DNA from: Conoideocrella luteorostrata
Taxonomy: Eukaryota; Ascomycota; Sordariomycetes; Hypocreales; Clavicipitaceae
DNA length: 64,000 bases
Direction: 5' to 3'
Assembly: GCA_032433595.1 (NCBI GenBank)
Contig: JASWJB010000163.1
Coordinates: 29,787 to 93,786, forward strand
Positions within the stretch are counted from its first letter, which is position 1, and each line of letters opens with the position of its first letter. The position numbers and the translations under genes are program-made. Of the stretch, positions 12,460 through 21,637 are shown one piece after another. The notes beneath the pieces were generated by a model. That model saw only the letters and a list, made by a program, of their open reading frames with translations, made no database searches and had not been told where the DNA came from.

Positions 12460-14427
12460 ATGGCGTCTCTCGCCACCAGGACAAGTCGACGACCACTTAG
12501 CCGGGACGACTTCGAAGTCGCCATCATTTGCGCGTTGCCACTAGAGTACGATGCGGTAGCCATCCTTCTTGACGAACGCTGGGATGACCGCGGAGAGATG
12601 TTCGGCAGAGCACCCGGGGACTCCAACACTTACACTACCGGTCGAATGGGTGAGCATAATGTTGTTGTCCTGGTTCTATCGGACATGGGCAAAGTGAACG
12701 CAGCGACTACGGCATGCTACTTGAAGCTTAGCTATCAAGCTTTGACATTGGTGCTTCTTGTGGGCATATGTGGTGGCGTTCCATTATGCGCCGAGGGTGA
12801 GATTCTACTGGGAGATGTGATTATCAGCAAGACTCTTGTCCAACATGACCTGGGAAAACAATATCCTAATGAATTGTTGCGAAAAGACACGTATCAGGAT
12901 AATCTTAGGAAACATAACAGAAACATCCTTAACTTCCTTGCGCTGTTCAGCGCAGACAGCAATAAAATCGCGCTCCAGGAATGTACTGCGAATTTTCTCA
13001 CACAGCTGCAGTCAAGATCCAGTAATCAGACCAAATATAAATATCCCGGAACGAGTCGAGACAAGCTCTTTCAACCAGGTTATCGGCACAAACACCATGA
13101 GTCGCCAACGTGCATTTGCAAGAACTGTAATGAGAGACAAGATGCCGTGTGCGACGCTACCCTGCATTTGTCATGCGATGAACTAGGATGCCATGACACG
13201 TACTTGGAGTCTCGACAACGATTATTAGTAAAAAGCAGGCTAGAGCGAGAGGGGAAGGCGAGCGCCCAAGATCCAAACATATACAGCGGCGCGATTGCGT
13301 CGGGCGATCAGGTAATCAAGTCTGGGGAACACCGGGACATGCTGTCCCAGAAAGAGCGCGTTATTGCCTTTGAGATGGAGGCTGCTGGGGTATGGGACGA
13401 ACTGCCTTGCATCGTTATAAAAGGCGTCAGCGACTACGCCGATAGCCACAAGAACGACGAGTGGCAAAACTTTGCCGCAGCCACGGCAGCGTCGACATCA
13501 AAGACCCTCTTGCGACGATACCCACGAACCGACCGACGATCTACGCCACTTGACCATGAACACTTTGCAGGCGTCCCCAACCACCGACGGCGGCTGTCCG
13601 CGACCGACGACGACATCGCTGCTTCGAGTCGTAGGCACGCGAATGGCGTCAGTCTTTTTCGCCAAAAAAATTACAGTCAAGCAGAGACCGAGATTCGATG
13701 GGCCGCTGAATGCCGAAAGCGACTACTGGGACCAGACCACAAAGCTACTTACGACTCTATTCATTGGCTGGGAGTCATCCTCCACCACCAGAAGGAATAC
13801 CTCCTTGCCTCGAAACAGCTCCAGTGCGCTGCCAACAACCGAGAACGACTTTTTGATATAAATAGCGAGGATACCCTTACGTCTATTCAGTGGCTTGGTT
13901 GCAATCACTATTACCTGAAAGAATACGACAAGGCACGGCAAGAGCTTCAGCGCGCCGCGGACGGCCGACGTCGCATTCTCGGAATTGACAACGAGGACAC
14001 GCTCAGTTCTCTTTACTGGCTTGGCATAGTTTTTTATGACCAAAAAAACTTCAGCCAAGCCGAGAGAATGTTTCGATGTGCAGCTCGAGAACAAGAGTCG
14101 CTGCTCGGGCATTACAATGAAGACGCTCTTTGTTCTGTCCACTGGCTTGGCGTGACGCTTTACAAACAGGGGAGATATGCTGAAGCAGAGGATGAGTTGA
14201 AATGTGTGGCCGATGCCCGACAGTGGGTACTTGGTCTCGACGATGAAGATACTCTTCTGTCCCAGTTCTGGCTTGGTTGCTGCTTTTATGGCCAGAAGAA
14301 GTATACCCATGCGGAAGACACATTCAAGCAGCTTCGAGACTCGCTGAGGAAAGTATGTGGTCATCGTCATGCAAAGACTCTCGAGGCTGCTGAATGGCTT
14401 ACAAAGGCGCGTGAAAAGCGCGGGTAA
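12460..14427 (+). CDS. Nucleoside phosphorylase-TPR protein (NLR-like without NTPase)
   Basis: This is an intronless 655-aa protein. Residues about 18-345 form the fungal PNP_UDP nucleoside-phosphorylase-type domain that usually heads fungal NLRs. The visible motifs are FEVAIICALPLEYDA near the start, VGICGGVP near residue 102, LGDVIIS, a Cys-rich insertion (CICKNCNERQ), and EMEAAGVWDELPCIVIKGV near 305. Residues about 390-650 carry five to six 42-residue tetratricopeptide repeats, each with a SxxWLG core (HWLGV, QWLGC, YWLGI, HWLGV, FWLGC). The family role is intracellular sensing and heterokaryon or non-self response. PNP domains can bind or cleave nucleosides or nucleotides. Unusually, no NACHT or NB-ARC module separates sensor and repeats. 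The ATG at 12460 just precedes the conserved domain. It is unknown whether the domain is catalytic. Confidence 0.88.
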   Translation: MASLATRTSRRPLSRDDFEVAIICALPLEYDAVAILLDERWDDRGEMFGRAPGDSNTYTTGRMGEHNVVVLVLSDMGKVNAATTACYLKLSYQALTLVLLVGICGGVPLCAEGEILLGDVIISKTLVQHDLGKQYPNELLRKDTYQDNLRKHNRNILNFLALFSADSNKIALQECTANFLTQLQSRSSNQTKYKYPGTSRDKLFQPGYRHKHHESPTCICKNCNERQDAVCDATLHLSCDELGCHDTYLESRQRLLVKSRLEREGKASAQDPNIYSGAIASGDQVIKSGEHRDMLSQKERVIAFEMEAAGVWDELPCIVIKGVSDYADSHKNDEWQNFAAATAASTSKTLLRRYPRTDRRSTPLDHEHFAGVPNHRRRLSATDDDIAASSRRHANGVSLFRQKNYSQAETEIRWAAECRKRLLGPDHKATYDSIHWLGVILHHQKEYLLASKQLQCAANNRERLFDINSEDTLTSIQWLGCNHYYLKEYDKARQELQRAADGRRRILGIDNEDTLSSLYWLGIVFYDQKNFSQAERMFRCAAREQESLLGHYNEDALCSVHWLGVTLYKQGRYAEAEDELKCVADARQWVLGLDDEDTLLSQFWLGCCFYGQKKYTHAEDTFKQLRDSLRKVCGHRHAKTLEAAEWLTKAREKRG

Positions 14428-15097
14428 AGTATGAACAACGGAGACGAGATCGGTACTGATGGGCATTGCGATCTAACTCCTGACATTTGGCTGTCTGTGT
14501 GTTGTGCATTGCGTATTTATGTTTGTGATTTGAAGTGCATTTATTTGAACTCCAGCTGAGTCTGGTTGGATTTGCTGCCGCTTCTGCAATACAAGCAGCG
14601 ATGTTACGGATACTGTTTGCAGACAGCAGACAGTGGGAAGAAGTGTTACGTTCGAAAGGGGGATATAAGCAGCCACCGAAAATTGACCACTTTTTTTGGG
14701 TGACAAGAAGCTTCATCGTCCGCACTTGCATCGAGCAGAAAGACACCAGGCTGAGCTAGCGGTACATGGAACCTGGCCTTATTCGCCCAGTCTAACTTCA
14801 TAGGGAAATGAACTCCATTTACTCCGTACCGATAGGGGTTTAGACAGCGCGCAGGTTTCGGTTGAAAAGTCGCGTTGCGAGACGTGACGTGACTCTGTTG
14901 CCCCTGATCCAGAGTCAAGAGAAGTCACGTGTAAGTCCCTGCCTCTCGGATGATAAGGCTTTACAATAGATTTACAGTATAAAGTCTCTTACAACCTCCT
15001 TTGGTTCAAGAGGGCAGACTTGTTATGCGCAATCTTGTCCCTCCGTCCACATCAAGTTCAAATCCCCATCCCTGCCTCATCTTTCCCCAAACAAGCT
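14428..15097. promoter_or_regulatory. Intergenic region and upstream region of the 15.1-kb gene
   Basis: No gene is supported. Near 14882-14932 there is a cluster of palindromic ACGTGACGTGAC and TCACGTG words, resembling CRE or E-box-type binding sites. It lies about 170-210 bp before the start codon of the cysteine-rich membrane protein and could regulate it. A TACTCCGTA motif is at 14821. Confidence 0.35.
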
Positions 15098-15905
15098 ATG
15101 ACTTCGTATGGCGCCCCGTACGGATACGCCCTCCGCAGGAGCGGGGCCTGCCCGAAGAGTGAGATCGAGTGCGGCCCAACTTGGGGCGATAACCATGCCT
15201 GTTGCACGGGATCCTCCAAATGTCCAGGAGCGGAAGCGTCTATTAGGGTGAATGTGTGTTGCCCTGAACTATCCGATTGCACTGCCATTCTCCTGCAGAG
15301 CCCGCATTGCGCCAACTCTTCATGGACTTTGTTCAGTCACAATAATGGCTTTTTCTGCTGCTTGTCGGGTCAAACAGGGTTCCACGAGAATGAAAACGGA
15401 TTTGTCGGCTGTGCGGATGGCGTTCCGAAGGATCGCAACCTTACGCTCCTGTCCCCAGTCCAGCAAAGTAAGGGCTGTTTTTTTTTTTTTTTTTTTTTCC
15501 TTAGGCGGACCATACACTGCTTGGGCTGACCAAGGTTAACGAGCATCAGACAGCCCAGAGACTGGCACATTCAAAACCTCGGTGCCCACGGCAATTACAT
15601 CGTCAGGTAACACCTCAACCCAACCAGAGGCGTCCTCCACCGGTACAACTTCTACCCTCTCAGCTGGGGCAATAGCAGGAATTACTATTGGCCTATTGGC
15701 AGCGCTTCTTCTGGTGGCTGTTCTAGTTCGGAGGAAATATCGGCGGTCGAAAAAGATGAGCCGGACTGCAAACACAGCTCCATCCTCTCCTGACGCCTCG
15801 AGACGGCGCTTTTCTACAGAATCCGACAATCGCGACGACCAAAGGAGCCCAATGTTCAACCAGCGCGCCTCACAGCAAAACAAGACAAACAATATGCGCA
15901 TCTGA
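15098..15905 (+). CDS. Cysteine-rich single-span membrane protein
   Basis: The model has two exons, 15098-15467 and 15550-15905 (241 aa). The intron runs GTAAGG..CATCAG and contains a 21-T tract and a CTGAC branch site. The N-terminal ectodomain has twelve cysteines (including CC pairs), CGPTWG and CCLSGQTGF. A Thr/Ser-rich stalk follows, then a 23-residue membrane helix (AGAIAGITIGLLAALLLVAV), a basic stop-transfer (RRKYRRSKK) and a polar cytosolic tail. This matches a common uncharacterised fungal family of surface or sensor-like proteins. An upstream in-frame ATG at 15020 is possible, but the family normally starts close to the GAPYGY motif, so 15098 is preferred. No classical signal peptide is obvious. 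A cousin of the same design lies at 42356-43306. Confidence 0.8.
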
Positions 15906-16350
15906 GGTGCAATCCTGCGAGAGAGCATTCTGCCCAGATCACCAGTGTAAGGTGTGCAAGGGAGCGGCCACATACTGAGCCCACGTATGGATCGCGTGGC
16001 CCCGCCAATTCGCTACATCACATAACTTAGGGAAGCAAGCTTCAGTACAATACAGAGAGTCTCCATACGTTCTTGCCTAGCTACGTGATATCTCCTAGAT
16101 TCCGGAGGGGTGGGTATGTGTGTAGATACATGTGCGCATATGACAGTGAGTACCATGGCGAGATGGACCACCCAACCAGCAATCGTGTTCCCTTGGGAGC
16201 TCTCAATACATGAACTATCGTAGAGCTGTTTCTGCTATTCGACACAATACTCCAAGACATGATAGTCTATGCACGCGCCCATTTGAACCGCTGCACCCCC
16301 CCAGCCAATCTTCTGCGTGTCTCGCTCCTTGTCGCAGCCCTCGCATCAAC
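15906..16350. other. Convergent intergenic region
   Basis: Two convergent genes end here. I see no repeat or RNA gene. Frames reading through are shadows of the last exon of the dehydrogenase gene on the other strand. Confidence 0.5.
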
Positions 16351-17162
16351 TCAGACCACCGAATCCGAAAACTTCGTGTAGCCCTGGTCCTTCACGAAGG
16401 TCGCCAGCCACGGACCCTGCTCCTTCTTCTCAGCCAGATGAGTATAAAACTCCCCATGAGCGGGGCCATCAATGGCGCCATAGACCGCCGCACCGTCAGC
16501 CTTGCGCTCATCCGCAAAGTAGAACCTGTTGCAGACCGAGTCAGCACTTCAGTTCCCGCTCAGTCCTCTGAATGGCAGTACTTACTTGTAGCCCTGGTCT
16601 CGGTATTCCTCTGCTAGGTAGTGCATCAAGTGCGCGCCGCCGGATTTGCCCACTCCGAGACCCAGGAGCGGTCGCACAACAATGAAATTGAGCTTGTTAC
16701 CGGTGTATATGAACGTCTTGGATGGCTCCGCAGGCAGCTGGGCAAAGGACTTGGTGGCGAGCTGTGCCGCGATGTAGGGCGACACGATGTTGACATTGTT
16801 GTCGGATTGGAGGGCAGAGAGCTGCTCAGCGATGGGGTCTGTGTTCTTGACGCTAGTTGCGGAAGCTTTGCGGTCCGTTAACATGCGATGCTTACAAGTA
16901 TGGCACATTAGCTAGACATGGACGCACAGTTGTAGATCACGACGCTTGGATGGCCAAGTTCGCTGGTGACTCTGGCGAACACGCCTTCCACGGAAGATGG
17001 GTCCGAGAGGTCCGCCTTGATGGAAAGGTAATCCGGGGAGCTTTCCGAATGTTTGGCTGAGCGCGACACCGCGGCAATCTTGTAGCCCTTGGCTGCGAAG
17101 GAGGCTGCGACGCTTTTGCCGATGTTGGCGCCGTAGCCGAAGATGAGGGCGACTCTGGACAT
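16351..17162 (-). CDS. Short-chain dehydrogenase/reductase-like protein
   Basis: The model has three exons on the minus strand, 17162-16928, 16865-16586 and 16525-16351 (229 aa). Introns of 62 and 60 nt have GTGCGT..AAAG and GTAAGT..ACAG ends. The N-terminus is a Rossmann strand-turn-helix with a modified glycine motif (FGYGANIGKSVA), then SRSAK as the cofactor-specificity loop, and a YTGNK (YxxxK) candidate catalytic pair in exon 2. The C-terminus (FYFADERK, YGAIDG) matches a fungal atypical SDR subfamily often annotated simply as NAD(P)-binding protein. The substrate is unknown. The protein is probably cytosolic. The splice joins were chosen because they restore a single uninterrupted frame. 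Confidence 0.85.
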
Positions 17163-18530
17163 GGTGAGTAGTTGATGTGTTGTTATTGTGACCTGTACGG
17201 AGTAGTGTGTTTCTCTTGGACTGCAGGGTCTTGGGGCCTGTCGCTGTCGGACATGTCGACTTGTTTATATAGAGAATGGCAGACCTTGAGATTAATAAAG
17301 CCGTGCAAGCCGATTGGTTGCTGCCAAGTGCTCGGAGTAGAACGGTAAGGGTACCTACGTACTTGCTTTTGCAGGGTGGTCGACGTCTCCATTCGAGTGT
17401 GGAATCAATTCGCCAGGATTCGACGTGTGTTGTCCTTGCATGTTTGCATGTGCTCTGTACTGAAGAAGATAATAATCCCGATTCAATAAAGCCCACGGAA
17501 TTCACTCTGTCCTGTACTCCGTACAGATTGTACAGATGCGTTTACAAATCAGATATGATGGCTGATTGATAAGCTCCCTTCGTGTGTGGCTACCGGGTGG
17601 AGAAGCTGACTAGTTTAGCATGTCGATCGATTTGGAATCTTGGATGTTACTGAACTTGACCCTGCACGATCACAATGCAGTTGAAGCCCGGTTTCGCTAA
17701 AATTTACTATTTAGATAGCGAAGTGGCCATCACACAAGTTGTGCGCGTTCTTCGGTTCAATTTCATGATATTATCGGGTTGGGGCATTGTCTCTTGCGGC
17801 AGCTTCTGCCAACTCGATGGCTCAGTTAAAGCGTCCCCACTTGCATTGAGGAAGCCCTACAGGACTTAAAAGGAAATAGTTAATGGCTGCCGCTTTCGAT
17901 CTCCACCCTTTCTAATCGTTCTGTGGATCATTGACCTGGGTAGGCCCGATCTGGTAATGGGCCATTTGCAACCTTCCCAGTTGTTAGTTAGTTACCACGT
18001 GGCAGACAAGAGGCGGCACCGACAGTAATACTCGCCTATCCACCCTCTGCGCAGCTCTGAACCGAACGAAGCCGGGGAGATGTTCTAAAAATAAGAGCAA
18101 GGGGATCTCTAGGTGTCTTGTCCTGCTTCTCATTTGTGGCTTTGTCCAACCTTCCCTCTTGGTATAGGAGACGCTGCATTATTGTGATGAACGGGGTGCT
18201 TTGGGCGGAGACCAGAGTAGGATGCACACTCCGCCGCATGCATGGGCGCTTTCCATGTTTCAGTCTTTTTGACGGGTATCCTGCGGCGGCGAAATGCGAT
18301 CAGGAGGCGTTAGCTACGATTAAAGATAGTCAGAACGCGATGCAGCACGGCGCACAAAATATTTTGTCTCCCCCATTTTCTTTATTTTTTTTATACTACC
18401 CTAAACTTCTACTCCTCCACTTCTTCTACTCCTCCACTTCTTCTACCCCACCCCCTTTTACCACCACAACAAGAAAGAAATACAAAGCAAATAAATATGC
18501 GCTCATATCCAATGTCGAACGGGCAGCTAT
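17163..18530. other. Intergenic region with a pyrimidine tandem repeat
   Basis: This holds the upstream region of the dehydrogenase gene (TACGGAGTA near 17195) and no supported gene. A short tandem repeat of a CTTCTACTCCTCCA unit occupies about 18406-18455. The plus-strand frame across it (18118-18534) is Ser/Thr/Pro-rich only because of that repeat. Confidence 0.5.
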
Positions 18531-19147
18531 TTAACTGCACCCGTTAGGCCTGTCAGAGAGACACTGCGTGGTGCAGGTCGAGCCGACAAGCACGTCTCTA
18601 GCCAGGCCAGAGACCTTGCCGTTGCTTTGGCACTGGTTGTTGACCGCCTTGGCCGCCGACACCAAATCCCCATAGACTGCATTGTTCACGACCTGACTCC
18701 AGCTAACGCAGCAATTGCCGCCGGAACCCGACAGGCAGAAAGACCGAGGGCTGGCAGGAATGGGAGTTTGAGCGCGTGGGCCGACAATCGAGACAATGAG
18801 CTGCGCGCAGGTCGAGGCTGACCCCTGATGGGAGCCGGAGCAAGTGACTGCGTTGCTGCCGCAGCGACGCTCTAGGTCGACAGGGGCTCGCTTCTCAGGG
18901 CCGGCGCTCCCGTACCTATCCTGGGTTGTCAGCATGCTTTGTCTACATGGCAAAATACAGCAAATGGAGCACGCCGATTGAGGATCTGTGTTTTGGAATG
19001 TAGTGTCACTGACCAGGTAGCTGTGCCGTGCTCGGTCTCAAACTGCTCGAGGACGACCAAGTCAGCAGGCACATCTGGAGCTGGGATAGCGCTGGCGAGA
19101 TGGCTAAGAGCGCCAGCGAGGAAAAGAGCCCGCTTGCTGAACAGCAT
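18531..19147 (-). CDS. Secreted cysteine-rich protein
   Basis: The model has two exons, 19147-19014 and 18915-18531 (172 aa), with a 98-nt intron GTCAGT..ATAG and a GCTGAC branch site. The acceptor GGATAG was preferred over the nearer CCCAG because only it keeps the frame. An N-terminal signal peptide of about 20 residues is followed by a pro-like segment with EKR and ERR dibasic sites. The mature domain has ten cysteines, including a CC pair, and SGLARD. Comparable 150-200-residue proteins with GLARD and CTTQCLS motifs occur widely in plant- and insect-associated fungi without an assigned function. It is probably secreted and disulphide-bonded. Confidence 0.8.
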
Positions 19148-21032
19148 GGTGACTAAAAGGCAAAGGTGTTAGAAGCTGGCGACAAGAGATACAAGGTCGA
19201 AGCTACCTGAGTTAATTGTCGAGGTGGGTTGAAAGAACGATTGACGAGTGGACGTTGTGTTGTTTGCTGCAGAGTTGTTGAGTTGGTGAGCTGGTGTGTC
19301 TTGGTGGTTGCGTTTGGGGTCTCTTCAATGGCTGAACAGCTGCTTTATATACCCTTCACGACGAGGTCTGTCTGGACATCATCAAGTCGACTAAAAGCTG
19401 ACGGTGGGGGCTGGGAAGTAACAACACGGGCCGTGGTCCTTACCAGACCCTTGTGAAATAATGCCAAGTCTCCTACAGAATCAGAGCCTTGGTGTGCTGA
19501 TCTACATGGTTAAAAAGAATGCTCCAATAGCAATAAAGATGGATGATGGACGTGAGAGACCCAGCAGATTGAACAAACCTGAGGCGCATGCGTAATATGA
19601 AGCCTGCGATTTGGATTGGCGGAAGAACTAAACAATGCTATTCGACTTATGGCATTCGTTCTCGAGGCGTGTAGTAAAAGATCTAACGCGTAGAGACGTG
19701 TACATGACGTAGCGTGCGAGATATCAGCGACGTAGTTGCAGATCATACATGTCGGTCGACTACAGCGTACTCCCTCCAGTGGTACATTCCAGCTATTTAG
19801 AGGGCAAAATATACATCTTTCGAAGCCTCTTGACCCGTAGTGCTTTGAGCTATTACTATGAGGAGAAGCAATGCCTTCAAGCGACGAAAACAGAGTCGTG
19901 CATGGACGGGTAGATTCGCGCTCTCTCGTCATTTCGAGCTCACTACCCTGTACCCCGTACAGCGTAGAGCGTACATCATGCGGAGGTGCATTTTAGAGTA
20001 AAGGCAAGACGAAACGCCACATCTTCAGAGCAGAGAAGCCCCCGGTGCATTACATGACGTACGGCATATGCCCGCAAACATTGCCAAGTTCACGGCGTTT
20101 TAAAACCCCGTGTTGTTGTCTGCTTTCGCCAGTGTGCCCGAGATGCTACAATTTGCGGCTTCCAGTGAAACCTTTACAGGGGTGGTACGCTGCTGACCCT
20201 TGACGAGGATTCATTTTTATTATTAATGGAATTCTTGCGAGCGCCATTACTCTTTTTTTTTTTTTAAATTGCACCTCCGGATTGTCGACTCCGAAAGATG
20301 GTGCTTGGCTACACGGATTAGTGGCTCGGACATACTAAGCCAAGGTCCAAGGTCCGTAATTGCTGATGCTGACACGGAAGAATAGCGGACCACTGGCCGG
20401 CTGAGGCGTTTAAGTGCGCGGGTGAGGCTTGCGGAGAGTGAATTCTCCGATGGTGCTATTGGCGGGAATATTCAGCCGTTCCAGGCACGAAACAGAACCG
20501 TCGCTGACGACACCCATGCGAGTGATCCGCGAATAATGACTCATCCGAGCGAATCAAAACACGGCGGCGATGTGCTAAAAGCCATACCACAGTTACTCGT
20601 AACTATGTTTTAGTAGGAGCATCAGGTTGAACTCTTGGTGCGAGTCTCGTCAAGTCCGTACGGAAGATCTCTTCCGAAGCTGATTGCGGCTTATTGTAGT
20701 GGCACACTTGAGGCCGCAGGAACCGTGCTCACACAAAAGTTTCGGAGTAGAGGACTACACAGTCTGCGGGAGCAGTATGAGCGAGAGACAGAGAAAGCAT
20801 TCCGTGCTGCATGGACCAGGAGGGTGAATGGTCTTGGCCTTCTCTATCTTCTATTTTAATGCCTCTTCCGGATATATAAGAAGGTTGAAGTTCGCTGCTT
20901 CGTCAGTCTATTGCGACAACTTCTCAGCTTCTCTCACACCTCTACAACCAGGACAGCAGTTTCCGCACCGGCTGATTATTATTTTCTCTCAATTTACACC
21001 CGTGGCCTTTCCGTCTTTCACAAAAAAGAAAA
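19148..21032. other. Intergenic region between divergent secreted-protein genes
   Basis: No supported gene is present. The longest frame (19510-19932, minus, 140 codons) has no recognisable feature. A T tract lies near 20250-20265. The last 160 bp form the promoter of the next gene. Confidence 0.45.
20872..20878 (+). promoter_or_regulatory. Probable TATA box of the 21.0-kb gene
   Basis: ATATATAAG lies about 160 bp upstream of the ATG at 21033. It is followed by pyrimidine-rich sequence and CA-rich leader, the usual layout of a strongly expressed fungal secreted-protein gene. Confidence 0.45.
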
Positions 21033-21637
21033 ATGAAGTTCTCTCTTCCCCTTGCCAGCGCTTTGCTGTCGCTTGCCTCCGTGGCATCAGCCGCGCCGGG
21101 ACCAGGGGCAACGGTATGCAAGCCACCACCTATGTCTCGATTCGCAGAGAGCGTACGCACACGTACAGCTAACACACTGACCAAAAGGGCGCTACGACTG
21201 TCCAGCAGTTGGTCGGCGGCATGAAGACGGCGGCCGACAAGACTGGTTTCCGCCATTTCGGCTCCGACGGCGTCGTGCGATCTCTGGACGCCAACTTCAA
21301 GGTCGTAGACTACCTGCAACTTACCCCCATCCAAATAGCAGAGCTCGTCGCCGACCTGCCTTCCAAGGCCAAGGCTGGGCTCCCGAATCTTGCTGGCGTG
21401 GATGGCCGCAAGACACCCGCGTCCGCCGCCCAGGCTCCCACTGGAAAAGTGCTGGACGAGATCAAGGCCGGTTTCGCCAAGTCCAAGGCGGCTGTGTCCA
21501 AGAACCCGGCCGTGGGGGTCCTGGAGCAGCGAAGCTGCGGCACTGAGGTGTGCTCGTCTGATTCAGACTGCCACACTCACGGCTGCATCGGCTGCATCAT
21601 CGTGTACAACGGTATTGGATTCTGCTACGGGTTTTAA
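21033..21637 (+). CDS. Secreted pro-protein with C-terminal six-cysteine module
   Basis: The model has two exons, 21033-21113 and 21188-21637 (176 aa), with a 74-nt intron GTATGC..AAAAG and a CTGAC branch site. A clear signal peptide of about 21 residues (LPLASALLSLASVASA) is followed by a roughly 120-residue cysteine-free region rich in Ala, Lys and Leu. After a likely processing site (EQR) comes a module of about 35 residues with six cysteines spaced C-x4-C-x5-C-x4-C-x2-C-x9-C. That layout (long propeptide, then compact Cys-rich peptide) resembles knottin-type precursors, but no family is recognised. It could be an antimicrobial, effector or inhibitor peptide. Activity is unknown. Confidence 0.8.

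Noticed and set aside
15478..15498. 21-base T tract as a possible transcription terminator or transposon tail
   Set aside because: It lies inside an intron whose removal restores a clean reading frame. It is best explained as an expanded homopolymer in that intron.
18118..18534. 138-codon plus frame ending in a Ser/Thr/Pro stretch
   Set aside because: The biased stretch is just the CTTCTACTCCTCCA tandem repeat, and the frame lies antisense to the 3' flank of a real gene.
19510..19932. 140-codon minus frame
   Set aside because: It has no signal, domain or splice structure and lies in an intergenic region between divergent genes. It is consistent with chance.
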